This document shows, piece after piece, positions 50,401 to 61,312 of a stretch of DNA of 64,000 nucleotides. The stretch is from Russula earlei (Eukaryota; Basidiomycota; Agaricomycetes; Russulales; Russulaceae), in contig JAGFNK010000001.1 in assembly GCA_025769875.1 (NCBI GenBank), positions 434,001-498,000 on the forward strand, read 5' to 3'. The position numbers and the translations under genes are program-made. The notes under the pieces are model-generated. The model was not told the DNA's origin, did not search any database, and worked only from the letters and a program-made list of their open reading frames with translations. Numbering within the stretch: position 1 is the first letter of the stretch; each line of letters starts with the position of its first letter.

Positions 50401-50960
50401 GCGGTCGTTATGAGGGAAAGGAAAGTTGTCTGAGGAGACGCTAGCCAGTGCAGTAGGCACGCGGAATCCACCAGCAAATATTTGGGCAATCTGAGACTCA
50501 ACAATTTGAAGTCGGTTGTGTAGCGACTGCACGTCGCTGAAGATATGCGGTCAGAATGAGGGGGGAGGGAGGGGAGAAAGGAGGACGGACATCTTCTCTG
50601 CAGCAGCAGGGGAGTATTGACAGCGCTGGACAGTGTCGCGTTTTACACAGGAGCCACAGGGATTGCGCCTGTCGCATCTTAGCTTCAAACGCTTGCACTA
50701 GTTTATTTTAGTATGGCAGGGACGAGGCCAACATAGAGGCTGGCATACCTCTGCACATACGACTGTTATACGCGAGCGTATATGTCTGAACGCAGGATAC
50801 ATTAGATAGACCAGGAGAGGAGGAGGCGGACTGACAGTCCATTTGAGAATTTAGGCGTTGGGGGCTGTTGACTGGAGGAGGGAGCAGTAGCGGAAGGAGC
50901 AGTAGAAGTTGGAGTAGATTCGTCTGGTGCGGGAGACGGTGCATCCGTTGGCTGAACCAT
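47445..50960 (-). CDS. Zn2Cys6 transcription factor with fungal-specific regulatory domain
   Basis: Six exons (50836-50960, 50749-50785, 50591-50697, 49397-50536, 49160-49345, 47445-49110) encode 1086 residues. After 41 Ser/Thr/Pro-rich residues comes the binuclear cluster: C52-x2-C55-x6-C62-x5-C68-x2-C71-x8-C80 (VCAECKRLKLRCD, PCGSC), split by two introns. A short coiled stretch (DVQSLHNRLQIVESQ) for dimerisation follows. The fungal-specific transcription factor domain covers roughly 230-600, with VINIAHMMGLSTDPDEF, ERRRVWWDIYYYD and the TTKLPADVDEEQFGPSS block. The last 300 residues are Pro/Ser/Gly-rich and probably activate transcription. The start at 50960 is the first ATG upstream of the cluster. 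The target pathway is not evident, and the neighbours (PPX1, MCM4) give no hint. Confidence 0.9.
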
Positions 50961-51161
50961 TGTTTACAGGACTTTGCACCGCAAGACAAAGGAAAGGGGG
51001 AGAGGAGGGGGGAAGGAAAATGGATCGAAGGGAGAGAGAGGAGAGGGGGGCGGTCAAAAGGGCGCCGGGAGATTAAACGAGGCAATAGTCGTATTACGTA
51101 TGGCGCATTTAACTGGGTAATTTCACGGAATTACGTATACCTAACTACTGGTTTTAATTAT

Positions 51162-52467
51162 TTAAATTTCGACGATTGCCTTAACGAGTGGCGCGATCAC
51201 CTTGCGTGTCGCCTGGGCGTCGCCTTGTTCAAACACTCGAATCTTGAGATCTTCACCGCCCGCCCCTTCCATCCCGCCCATCTTCTTTCGCGACACTTTT
51301 AACTCCTCGCTGTCTTCCAACCCCTTCCACAACCGCTTCTTCAACTCTTTGTCATTCCGAACCACCCAAGCCATCTCTCTCCGGTGTTTTCCCTTGCTTC
51401 CCTCTTTCTCTCCATCTCTCCAACTCGTCAACACACCGAGCGCGTCCAGACCCCTCTCCGTAAGCCATCCAATCCAGGCTGTCGCCAGCGCCCGTCTGCC
51501 TTTTTTGTCCCCGGCAATTGCTGTAATGCTCTTTGGAACGCTTGCTAGCCCAATAAGAACCGTCCCTTCTGCCTTCCACGCGGGAACGAACCGATATTCC
51601 TTGTAATCCCTTCGAATAAGATCCCGTGGGCTAAGCATGTCAACGCTTGACTTCCTAAGTTCCAGGAGTTGCGTCAGGTCTTTGACCTCTTTCACGTCCA
51701 CTACCGCCCCTAGGCTTAGGTCCCCGAGCTCCGCTTTCTCAAGCAAGAATGGCGCGACACCCCGGTCGGTAACTTCCGCCTTTCCGCCAGCCTTTAGTCC
51801 GCCTGTATCGATCAATACCGCAGAGAGCAACAACCGTGCAACGGCACGGTTCATTCCCTCGGGCCATTCTTTCTGGATCAGACGTGCGATCAGCGAGGAG
51901 CACGAGCCTGTGGGCACTTCGATGATGCGCGGCGACGCGTCAAGGTGGTGATGCTCGTCCATATGGTGATCCACGATCGCGACCACACGCGCATTGTCGT
52001 CCGCTGCAAAGCGTCCCGCGAGTGTGTTATGATCCACTATTGCATACTTCACGGCGGGTGGTGAGTCGGCCAAGAGTTCATCGCCTGTGAGTAGATCCGT
52101 AGGATCGACACCGCTGAACTCGAGCGCGTATAGGTTCTCTGCGCGGAGTGGGAGGTCGACACGGACCGTTTGTAGAAGTGGTACCGTCGGTTGCCCAAGA
52201 TGGCGGGAGGCATACCACGCATACGAAACGGCACTTGCTAGCGAGTCGAGATCTAAAGGCAGATTGACTCATCAGGAAGTCAGGAGTATGAACTACCAAC
52301 ATTGTAAACAAACCGCCAGCCTCATTGCCCATAGAAATTGTCCATATATTCTTTTTCATCTCACCCTCCTCCACGGCTCGGAGGTACCCCGATTTCTGCT
52401 CCGAAAGAAAGTGGCTGAAGTTTGCTGGTGATGAGATGGGTTCGTTGGGCTTGACGACATTGGACAT
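51162..52467 (-). CDS. PPX1: exopolyphosphatase (DHH-DHHA2)
   Basis: Two exons (52314-52467 and 51162-52252, intron 61 bases) give 414 residues, close to yeast PPX1 (397). The enzyme releases phosphate from the ends of polyphosphate chains and needs divalent metal. DHH motifs: GNEAGDLDS (48-55), IVDHN (123-127), and the signature IVDHHMDEHHH (145-154); then PTGSCSSLIA and LLSAVLIDTGG. The DHHA2 half follows, with LSPRDLIRRDYKEYRF and SVPKSI. The animal Prune proteins share the fold; length and motifs favour PPX1. The start at 52467 fits the family. The Zn2Cys6 gene follows in the same direction 201 bases downstream. Confidence 0.93.
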
Positions 52468-53180
52468 CGCCACAAGTCGATGTAGAGCGGGGATTCCACT
52501 CGGAAAAATAGAGAATTTACGCTGCCCGCGGCGTGGAAGTAGTACCGGTGGTAGCGACGATCCACGGAAGAATATTGTAGCCAACTTCGTAGATGATACG
52601 ACGGTATACAAGTAAGCGCCTTCACACTAAGTTGATGTATGAAGCCGATAATGAGGGATTGGTGGGAGTTATCATGGAAGCGCCGTGGTGAAACGGTGGC
52701 GTTCACCGCATCCCTTTTGTGTATACAGCTGGATTTCCTAGGCCCGCCAGACGCCGGAATGATGGAATGAATCTTCCCGTTGTTGCGCAGGTAGTACTTG
52801 CTCCTCCTACGTCCTGTCATCAGCAATTTTATCCGAATGTCAAACGACACATCCAGTTGTTGGCGGTCATGGCTCGGGGAAACTAGAAACCAGGCGGTGG
52901 TGGCAACAGATGACCCTCGTTTAGGTCGTTCTCATTAAAGCTATGCAAAATGTCTTTCCGCCACCAAGCCGCACTTACCGCGAATCGCAACTAACTCGCC
53001 ATTGGGCGAGGGCACTTTCGCATGCTCTAGCGATCACCAGGACAAGTTCGTAGCAAAGCATTTAGTGAGGTTGCAGTCCTTGGACCGACTCGGTGTTGGA
53101 CGTGCAGCCGCTTAGTGCCGCGCGAACGGACAATCCGGACCGTACGTGTAAATAATTCGATTAGTTATCATTCGCCTTTT
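52468..53180. other. intergenic stretch, no gene seen
   Basis: Upstream of PPX1. Frames overlapping 52356-52850 are antisense or upstream extensions and have no family resemblance. Nothing else is visible before the hairpin element at 53181. Confidence 0.45.
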
Positions 53181-53307
53181 CCTCAGTCTTTTATACAGAA
53201 GACTGAGGTCAGTACTACACACTCCATTTAAAGCTAATAGTGTACATAGTTATAATTCTATACGTTAGCTTAGTAGCCCAACACAGTCTTTTATACAGAA
53301 GACTGAG
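53181..53307 (+). repeat. hairpin-bounded element H, copy 2
   Basis: 127 bases bounded by two hairpins. The first is CCTCAGTCTT/AAGACTGAGG with loop TTATACAG; the second is CAGTCTT/AAGACTG with the same loop. The interior shares GGTCAGTA, ACACTCCATTTA, TGTACATAG and GTTAGCTTAGTA with the copy at 24217-24351. Here no LTR or gag is recognisable around it. It lies about 170 bases from the tRNA gene. Confidence 0.7.
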
Positions 53308-53475
53308 TTATAATTATACTGTATAGCTGCAACACTCGGATCATCGCCAAAGTCGAATGATTCTGGACACCATAACTTGACACGGGAGATAACACGTTGC
53401 GTGGTCACTACAGTACTACGGCTCAGTGATACCACTGAAGGTCATAACCCGCCATAGAGTACGGAGAAAAAGAAA

Positions 53476-53561
53476 GGCGCTACCAGGGTTCGAACCTGGG
53501 TTAACGGAAAGTGGCGTTAGCAGGTCAGAATCCGTTGTGATAGCCACTACACTATAGCGCC
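53476..53561 (-). tRNA. tRNA-Gln (CTG) with a 15-base intron
   Basis: The cloverleaf is complete. Acceptor stem GGCGCTA/TAGCGCC, D arm GTG...CAC, anticodon stem ACGGA/TCCGT, variable loop TAAC, T arm CCAGG-TTCGAAC-CCTGG. The anticodon loop reads TTCTGA then, after the intron CCTGCTAACGCCACT, T. The anticodon is therefore CTG (reads CAG, Gln), and the intron sits one base 3' of it, the canonical place. The internal B box GGTTCGAAC is intact, and a T-rich run (TTTCTTTTT) immediately downstream on the minus strand is a Pol III terminator. Confidence 0.92.
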
Positions 53562-54426
53562 AGCAAGTTGAAGTTCAGACCATGCCATTTTCCAGACCAT
53601 GACAAAATACATCACACTAGAATCAGACAGATGCACTGTCTAGCTGCTCTGCTCGTATTCCTTGAGTGACTGTCAACGATAAGTATTCAGTGAAACCCTG
53701 CTGTCTTAGGGCATGAAAGTAACCGCCATGAACTAAAGAGTTCTTCATGGTCTCACATTTACCTCAAATAGTTAATGGATGACTTCGCGCTGAGGTTAGG
53801 CCCGGAAACGTCTCGCTGGAGCTTACCCGTTCACGACCACACCGCCAAGCGCTTGGGTCACTGTGGCACCTTGCGGAGGATATTTTGTGTGGTCTGCTCT
53901 GTGTCGGTTGTTCCGAGGCTATGCGCGCCGTCTCAGCTCAATGCCTTTCTGGGCCCAATGACACGCTCTAAACGTCCTTTTGTTCCTCGTTTGCGACGGA
54001 ACAAGAGGGAAAAAAAGCTTTCCAATGACTGTTTGTGGATTTTTTTTTTTCCTTTGTCAGATACAAGCCCGACACATCAGCACAATGATGGGATGGGTGC
54101 CCCAGACACGCAGGTGGCGTTCCTCCCCTGTTGCGTTCAGGCGCTAATACTTACGCGGTCGTTGAGATCCTGTAGGTAGGCTGTTCCCAGCACTCCACCG
54201 AGTACACGAGGCGATCCCTAGCCGGCCGGGCGGAGAAAACCATGGTCAAAGCACGCGGAGTCCACGTACCGAAAAGGTACTGAACCATAGACGCCACCCC
54301 GCAAGCGAGCCTCCAGGCCGGGGAAGCGCCCATCCCCCACGTTAAAAAGCACGTCCGCATCGCCCCCCACACCTCAAATTTCTTCCGCATCTCACTCGCA
54401 GTACAACCCCAACAGATCAACGCTTC
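53562..54426. other. intergenic stretch, no gene seen
   Basis: Between the tRNA and the C2H2 gene. A T-run near 54040 and short frames only; nothing that I can assign. Confidence 0.45.
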
Positions 54427-56323
54427 ATGGATTTTGGCAACGCCAGCGACAGCGCGCTGTGGTCATATCTCGCGCCACAAGAGGACCAAACGAGCGTATG
54501 GTCCGAGACCGCGGACAATCTGCAACCCGTCAACTTCGACCCGCTTCCGGGCGGCTCTGCTGTGGGCATCATCTCATCTCCCGGGCGTGTAACAGGTTAT
54601 TCACGTCTCACCTTTACAGGACATCGATTGGAACACTCTGTCAGATATTTTCGGAACCCAACCCAATGGCGGCGGCACGTTTACCGCCATCGATGATACC
54701 TTCCCCGCGACGTCCATTTCTTCCCCCAACTCCTTCGGTTCTGGTAGTTTCGACTATCTGAACACCGTGCGTGCACAGTGTCTTGTCGTCAATCGTCAAC
54801 AATTGACTTGCCTTGTCGCGTCACAGGACTTTCATCCTCCTTGGGAGATGCCAACGCCGCGTAGGTCATTGTTCCTTTCTGTTATGGGCTTGCCTTCACG
54901 CAATCCAAAGCTTTTTCAGAAGTAGATTCTGTACCATCGTCAGCGAGCGACAGTTCCTGGGCTGAACTTACCCCCGAGTCCTCCCAACCGCCGCCGGTGT
55001 TGGACAGCGTGAGCACGAATCATACGAGCGTATAGATTCCGCCTAGATTGACATGCTGGCAGGTCCCGGTTCCAAACGGATTCGTGGCACCGGCCGCCGC
55101 TTCTCGGGTCAACTCGACCTGGCCATTCGACTTCCCGTGGCTGCTGTGTTACTCGGATACATATCAGTGCGTAGCAGGGCCAATGCCATCGAGCTACGGC
55201 TACGACGCAGGGTCGTTTGGTCTCGCTGGGGTTGAATCTTCGTACGTATTCTCTTTTGTTCCGTGGCCTGCCTACGGGTCGACGTGATGGCCATGAATGA
55301 CGCTGCGACCTCCAGGTTTCCAGCAGGGTACGGGCAGGCCGGGCTCTACTTACCCGCCTCTGTCGCACCGGCGTCCAACCAGGACGCGTTCGTGGTGCCG
55401 CAGACCCTCATTGGCAAACGACGTCGAGACGAGGACGATACCCTCGAAGATGCAAGCTCAGAGGCGAATAACAGCCAAGGACGACACGTGCGCCAGAAGG
55501 GCAAGGCCAAGATGGCCACTACGATCAGGGTCTTGGATGCAGGACGGTCCACAAACAGGACTCGTTACAAACCTGCCACCAGGACCCTGTCAGTCACGAA
55601 TAGTATATCCGAGGTTGTGGGACGTGGAGCGGAGAGGCTCGCGACCCCGAACGCGCAAGGAATTTTACCATCCAATTCCTGCAGGGTCCAAATGACCAGC
55701 AGGAATCGATGAATACAATTGCGCAGGAAGAGCTACCTTGGGTTGAGGGGAGAGAACAGGGAGCGGCATGGCTCCACACAAGCGACATGGTGCGGCAACA
55801 AGAAGCCGATAGGGCGAACGATGAGGACTGGGGAGGCGGCGGAAGAGTATCGGTTCCGAATCTCAAAGCGGCTCAACGAGAGGCATCGGTCGATGCTCGA
55901 GGCCACGGCAGCCGACTGGGCACGCGGGGCTGTCCGCGCACTCAAATGCCGACTCTGCCCCGACGCCGATTTCTCAAATTGGGAGGACTATAAGAGGCAC
56001 TCCGACACGGCGGAGGCGCACCCTCGGCAGCATCTCCTTCTGCGACTCGTGCGGGGATTACTTTGCGCGCGGCGACTCGCTGGTCCGGCACCGCAAGAAC
56101 CCGCCGCCCGAGTGCCTCGACGTCAGCCCGGATGTGGCCGAGAACAAGCGTACGGCGACGCGGAAAGCCCACGAGGACTTTGCGGAAGATCTGGACGGGT
56201 TCTTGAACTCGGACGGAGAGGTGAGGGTACTGAGGTTTTTTTCGGAGAGGATGAAAGAAATCTACCCGAAGTCGTCGAAGAGGGGGAGCAGGCAACAGAG
56301 GCGCCTCCAAGCTTCCGAGTAGA
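54427..56323 (+). pseudogene. C2H2-like zinc finger protein, frame broken twice
   Basis: Starts MDFGNASDSALWSYL at 54427. Short exons follow with introns near 54586-54618, 54771-54828, 54863-54919, 55012-55066 and 55243-55317, then a longer exon and, after an intron that probably begins GTCAGT near 55589, the conserved block FTIQFLQGPNDQQESM. RQQEADRAND and then, in another frame, RLNERHRSMLEA and LKCRLCPDADFSNWEDYKRHSDTAEAHP follow. In a third frame come ISFCDSCGDYFARGDSLVRHRKNPPPEC and a Lys/Arg-rich tail ending at 56323. The order matches a common basidiomycete family of presumed DNA-binding proteins with two unusual C2H2 fingers. One extra base near 55866 and one near 56028 are needed to explain the frames; no GT-AG pair does so. 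It is a pseudogene or carries two sequence errors. Confidence 0.65.
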
Positions 56324-57437
56324 TACCTTTTGTTTGTTTCTTCTCACCTTCTCATTTTGACGGTCCCTGCAATGAGGAGAGAACTTGCAGTGGTGCACCA
56401 CGGACGATTGTCGTATATACTTGTTCTTGCTGTAGTGTTCTACCTTGCTTTGTTTCCTCGTTTATATATCAGCAGTTATCGCGATCTGAGGCGGTTCTGA
56501 GTGCACCGTGTATCCCCTTCCATCGAGCACTCCTTGCTGATTGCACCTAATACACCAACTGAGTCGCGATTAGGAAAGGCAAAAAAAATAAGAGGAGGGC
56601 GAAGGGCATATTGGGACGGACAATCAATCGATTTGATTCGTATCAGCGGCCGAATAACAGACGTTCATTTTATACGCGCGTCGGACTCGGGTTTAACACG
56701 CCTGGATCCTTCTTGCCACGCTGCCGCAACGTGAACAAGGAGTATCATATACAGGATGAGGAACGCGGACTCCGCATCGAAACGTCGAAAAAACGATTGG
56801 CCTGTCCACAAGGGACAACAACACGACACCCAAACGGACACTACGAGCCATTTATAACCCCAAAACCAGCGCTTTTCAGCCGTGGTCACGCGCGCGGCCG
56901 CACACACACAAGCACCCTCGCCACAAGCCAGCCGGATCTTTTTTGATCGCTTGTCCCTCACAGCAGACATCGTCGACGCGTTTCTTGTCGGTCGGAGGGG
57001 TCAGGAGGGGGGGGGGAGGGAACCCGCAATCGATCGGACTCGCAATGGCGCTGTCCGATTCCGGCGTCGAATTGTCCACTTGGAAGTACAAAAACAAAAT
57101 ATGCGCGCGCCTACATCGATCCGTAAAATTTTTTGCGTCGTTCAGACTTGCTGCGCGCAGCTGTGCGTGTTGTCCTTTCTCCTTCTGTTCTTTTACGCAA
57201 TCGATATCAAACTTCACATCCGTGTAACGCTACCATGGCCATGGCAGTTGATGCAAGATGCAAGGTCATAAGTGCAAAACGTACCCAGACCACCAGCCCC
57301 ACCGCCAGGTCGTCGCACATAGACCCGTCGGGTGGGAGACCTCCTCCATTCATATTAATACGATCTTGGCCCCACGCACCCTACGGCGCGGCTGCCCTGT
57401 GAAAAGATACTGACATCGAGGGTACTGTACTCACTGG
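56324..57437. other. intergenic stretch, no gene seen
   Basis: 1.1 kb between the convergent C2H2 and RSA3 genes. It contains short simple repeats (ACACACAC near 56905, a G-run near 57010). Frames on either strand show no family resemblance. Confidence 0.5.
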
Positions 57438-58203
57438 CTAGGTATCACAACGATTGCCGTTCAATACAACATCCATCTCATTCAGGTCCCCATCTTTATC
57501 CGCATGGGATGAGAACACTTCGCCGCCAGAAGCGAGCGAGTCGATCAGGAGCGCCAGGCGCGATTTGGTCATATTCGATTCCTTTGAACACGCCGGCGTG
57601 AGGGGACGCGTGTATGTAATGCAGTGAGAAGAAGGAAGGGGGCAAGGGCAAAAGTGTTCGCGGGGAGGCACGCACCTGTCGGATCTGTTCCAGGTCGTCG
57701 CCAAACGCGTCCGCCACGGACGCCATCCAGAACTGCCTGAACCGGTTCCGCAGCGCCTGTTCCTCCTGCCCTCGATCGCTGGAGCCCTCCGGAGGCAGAA
57801 ATGGCGGCACATCGGCCGCCGGCGGTGGCGAGGGCGAGGGCGATCGACGCCTCCCGGTGGCGGCGGGGGGCTCCGGATCAGAGAAACGCCGCGCTTTTTT
57901 TGCGGAGGTGGCCAGAGGCGAGGACGGTGCGCCGGCGACGTGCGGCGCGTCGTCGTTTTCTGAATCCGAGGACGAGGACAGGGACGGAGAGGGAGACGAC
58001 TCGTCAGCCGAAGATGGAGATGGCGTAGCTTGCTTTTTGATGAGAGGGACCCGTTGGAGGGGCGCCTTTCTCGACCCCTCATCCGATGAGGAGTCTGAAG
58101 AGTCCGAGGATGGCGAGGAAGAGGAAGAGGAGGAGGGGGAGGCCAGGCGCCGCTTGCGCTTTCTATTACGCTTTCGTGGTGCTGGTAATTTGACCGTAGA
58201 CAT
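57438..58203 (-). CDS. RSA3: ribosome assembly protein 3 homologue
   Basis: Two exons (57676-58203, 57438-57581, intron 94 bases) give 223 residues. Most of the N-terminal 145 residues is low-complexity: a basic start (PRKRNRKRKRR) followed by Ser/Asp/Glu and Pro runs, as in many nucleolar proteins. The C-terminal part is the Rsa3 domain: RFRQFWMASVADAFGDDLEQIR before the intron, then MTKSRLALLIDSLASGGEVFS after it. In yeast Rsa3 acts in early 60S subunit assembly in the nucleolus. The start at 58203 is the first ATG; the cyclin C gene begins 118 bases away on the other strand. Confidence 0.85.
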
Positions 58204-58321
58204 CTCGCGATGCTGGTAATGGTGTGGTGTGGTGGTTGAGAGCTGCACAACCGGTCCGAGTCGAGCGCTGGAACATCCGTCATCCTCACCTCCGAGTCAA
58301 GGCTTGCTGCGCCATGCTCCG

Positions 58322-59719
58322 ATGGCGACTGACTTCTGGGCAAGCTCACACAAGTAAGCCCCGTCCTCAATGCCCTATATTCTGATCCTGTTCAAACCTT
58401 CCTCGTCGAAGCAAACGCTGGATAGTGGATCGTGCCACGCTCAAGCAAGCACGGAGCGAGGACCTTCAATATGTCGAGTCCGCAGAGCACATCGACTTTC
58501 TGAACATCTACTTTGCAAACCGTATGCGTCCCACATTTTCCGTTTCAGCAGCTTATGCCATGGGTCCCCCCCCCCCCCCCCCCCACCAGTCATCGCGATG
58601 TTAGGCAAACGCTTGCCGCTGCGTCAGCGTGTGATCGCCACCGCCACGGTCTTTTTCAGGCGGTTCTACGTCAAAAACTTGTACTGCGAGACGGACCCCT
58701 TCATGGTGATAGCCGCGTGCTGCTACGTCGCCGCAAAGGCAGAAGAATCCCCCGTCCACATCAAGAATGTCGTCTCCGAATCGCGCCAAATGTTCAGCCG
58801 TACGTAGCCGGTTTGGGGCCTTGGCTTGATTTTGCCGCTCAATCGCGCGACCAGAGGAGGGGTATGGCATCAAGAACTTCCCCTCGGACAACTCGAAGCT
58901 TGCAGAGATGGAGTTCTATCTCGTGAGCGACCTCGAATGTGACCTCGTCGTGTTCCATCCGTACCGCACCCTCCTCACTCTATGCGGGAGAGAAGCGGCA
59001 CACGCAGTCGTCTCCGAAGCCGGAGAGGTCGGGGTCGGTATCGACAACGGCCCACGATACTGGGGCACCGGCGAGGGAAGACTCGAGCTCGGGGAAGGGC
59101 CCCTACAAACAGCATGGCACGTCGTCATCCCCTACTCGTACCCCTCCCCCCAAACCGCAAAAAAAGAAACCTGACCGAACGTTGCGCGTTCGAACTTTTT
59201 CACAGGTTCATCATCAACGACACGTACCGCTCCGAGCTCTGCCTCCTCTACCCACCGCACATGATCGCGATCGCCGCGATCTACCTCACGCTCGTGCTGA
59301 ACGACAAGACGCGCGACGCGATCCAAGCGCAATCCGCCGCGCCCGCGCCCCCTCCCCGCCGCTCCTCGCGCACGAACACGGGCAGCGCGCACCGAAAGCC
59401 CGCGCCCGTGCCGCAGCAGGACTTTGTCGGCTTCATGGCCGGCCTGCGCGTGTCGCTCCCGACCGTCGCGATGATCGCGCAGGAGATCCTCTCGCTCTAC
59501 ACGCTGTGGGAGCGCTACTCCGATACTGCCCCCGAGTCTGGGCTCGGCGCGAGCGCCGCGAGCGGGGTCAGCGCCGGGGACGACGTTGTCACCCCGGCCT
59601 TCTTGACACAGCTGTTACTGCGCATGCGCGAGGCACGCCTCGCGGATCTTGCACACCCTGCGAGCGGTCAGCCCATGGCTACGAACAAGAGACTGGGGAG
59701 GACACAGGCCGTGGGTTGA
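58322..59719 (+). CDS. SSN8: cyclin C, Mediator kinase-module subunit
   Basis: Five exons (58322-58353, 58412-58521, 58590-58799, 58855-59137, 59206-59719) encode 382 residues. Cyclin C partners Cdk8 in the Mediator kinase module. The first cyclin box is nearly identical to the family: MATDFWASSH, KRWIVDRATLKQ, FLNIYFANLIAMLGKRL, RVIATATVFFRRFY, ETDPFMVIAACCYVAAKAEESPVHIKNVV. The second box has INDTYRSELCLLYPPHMIAIAAIYL. The protein is 70-100 residues longer than most: a Ser/Pro/Ala-rich insert (AAPAPPPRRSSRTNTG) sits in box 2, and there is a Gly/Ser-rich C-terminal insert. Intron 2 contains a run of 19 C before its acceptor. The fourth donor (GTACCC at 59138) is the one that keeps frame and is the least certain junction. 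Confidence 0.92.
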
Positions 59720-59908
59720 TGGCGACAATCTATCCTGCCTGGTCATCGGTCAGGGACATCACATCCGAGTCCTTGGTAATGAAAAGAGAACCTCCGTGTC
59801 ATGGTGGGGCATGTATGTTAGATCAATCATTGGGTACATGTATCGTAGGTAACTGGGTTAAAGAGTCTCTCATTGTCCTTGACATCTCAGAATCACATCT
59901 CAGAACCC

Positions 59909-61312
59909 TCAGCGGCGTGGGTATCCTTCAATGTGATCAAATGGGTCCTCCGCGACAGCTGTCCTCATCGAATCGGTGTCCTTCTTATCCGCTTCTTCTC
60001 CGTACGCGGGTAGACCGTACGCGGGAAGACTTTTGTCGAACGGGGGCGGGGAGCCAGGGGGAGGAGGGTATTGTTGGTCATAGGCCACTTCGGGTAGAGT
60101 TATGGTGCTCTCGTTGCCAGCGGCATACGCAGGGCCAGTAGCATATGCAGGGGCGTAAGTTCTGGGAAGGTCATTCCGTGCGGCGCCGAGTGCGGACTCT
60201 TGTCGGGCGTAGGAAAACGCAAGAAAAGTGAACAAGGGCATAAAAACTACAATGGGAGATCAGATGTCCATGAAGTGAAACGTCAAGGTAAGTGACGTAC
60301 CGATCTCGCAAAGCAGCCAGAATATCTCAGAGAAAGAGTCGTGATCCCAGGCTTTGTGGCAAACTAAAGAGAAACAAATGGTCTAACGCCAGTATCATGA
60401 CATCATTGAAAGAACACACATTGAGATGCTTGACTCGCGGTGAGTTGTTCATGGGTATCCGACCCCCAGAAGCCCCAGTGAATAAACACATCTTGGCCAG
60501 TGGCGAGTGCGGTACATTCGGAGATTAAAGCGTCCTTGATAAGACGGTGAGTCGAATCAACTCAAAATGGCATCGTATATCATCACCTTGAGCATAAAAT
60601 GGACGATGGTTCGCAGAAGACCGGATGCGATGATAATCACGGTCACCACAGCAGAAAGGAAGGCGAATATGCGGATGAGAGCTAAGCGTTTCTGTACAGT
60701 TACGGAACAAGTTTTCATGAGGGAAGGTGAAGAACAAATAACGGATAACTCACGGTGATTGTCGCGACAACACCAAAGAGAAGCATTACCGCAACAGCCG
60801 CATACAGTGAACCAAGTACGATCGTAAAGGTGGCCAACCGATTCTGGTGCTCTGGCAAAGGAAGGAATGTGAACTGCCACGAACAAGGAATGTGACGGCA
60901 AAACCTACGCGACCTATCTGCGCTCAGCCCCTGGAAGAGCGAGATCTAACCAAAGGCTTGGTCATCCATGTGTCAGTGACCAAAGCAGAGAGCCACTCAC
61001 CGAACTGCGGACGCAAACGTAGGCAAGTCAGTACGGTATGGCTCACGAGTCGTAATTTTCAAGACTGGTGTTCTTACCTGATGAGGGTCAAGATGGTTCC
61101 AACGACTGCAACTACGTGCTCAAGAAGTTAAGGCAGACTGGAAGACTGGACTAAGATAGGCGAACGTACATAACGCAATCACCGATCGTAGACTGCGATT
61201 TCTGACTCGGTCCAGGTAGGAAGAATACGGAGCTGAATGAACCAAGGAAACAACTCGGTTGATGTTCCGGTGGAGTTATGTAGCGGGTGGGCTCACCTGC
61301 CGAGTTGCTCAT
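59909..61312 (-). CDS. predicted four-pass membrane protein with Pro/Tyr-rich tail
   Basis: A multi-exon gene; I do not recognise a named family, but the layout (four membrane helices, short loops, cytosolic tail) resembles MARVEL-like fungal proteins. The first exon is 61297-61312 (MSNSA). Hydrophobic segments in order: VIALFVGTILTLI (exons near 61174-61232 and 61085), ATFTIVLGSLYAAVAVMLLFGVVATI (60750-60860), IRIFAFLSAVVTVIIIASGLLRTIV (60600-60690) and FWLLCEIVFMPLFTFLAFSY (60220-60320). The extracellular-looking loop has ALATGQDVFIHWGFWG and CHKAWDHDSF. The tail repeats PAYG and has PPPPGSPPPFDKSLP, ending at 59909. The splice around 60950-61080 is uncertain: the simplest frame needs a 4-base exon. 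Confidence 0.65.

Noticed and set aside
54940..55368. 142-codon minus-strand frame
   Set aside because: Antisense to the exons of the C2H2 gene, no family match.
57801..58219. Acidic frame on the plus strand opposite RSA3
   Set aside because: Mirror image of the Ser/Pro-rich coding of RSA3.
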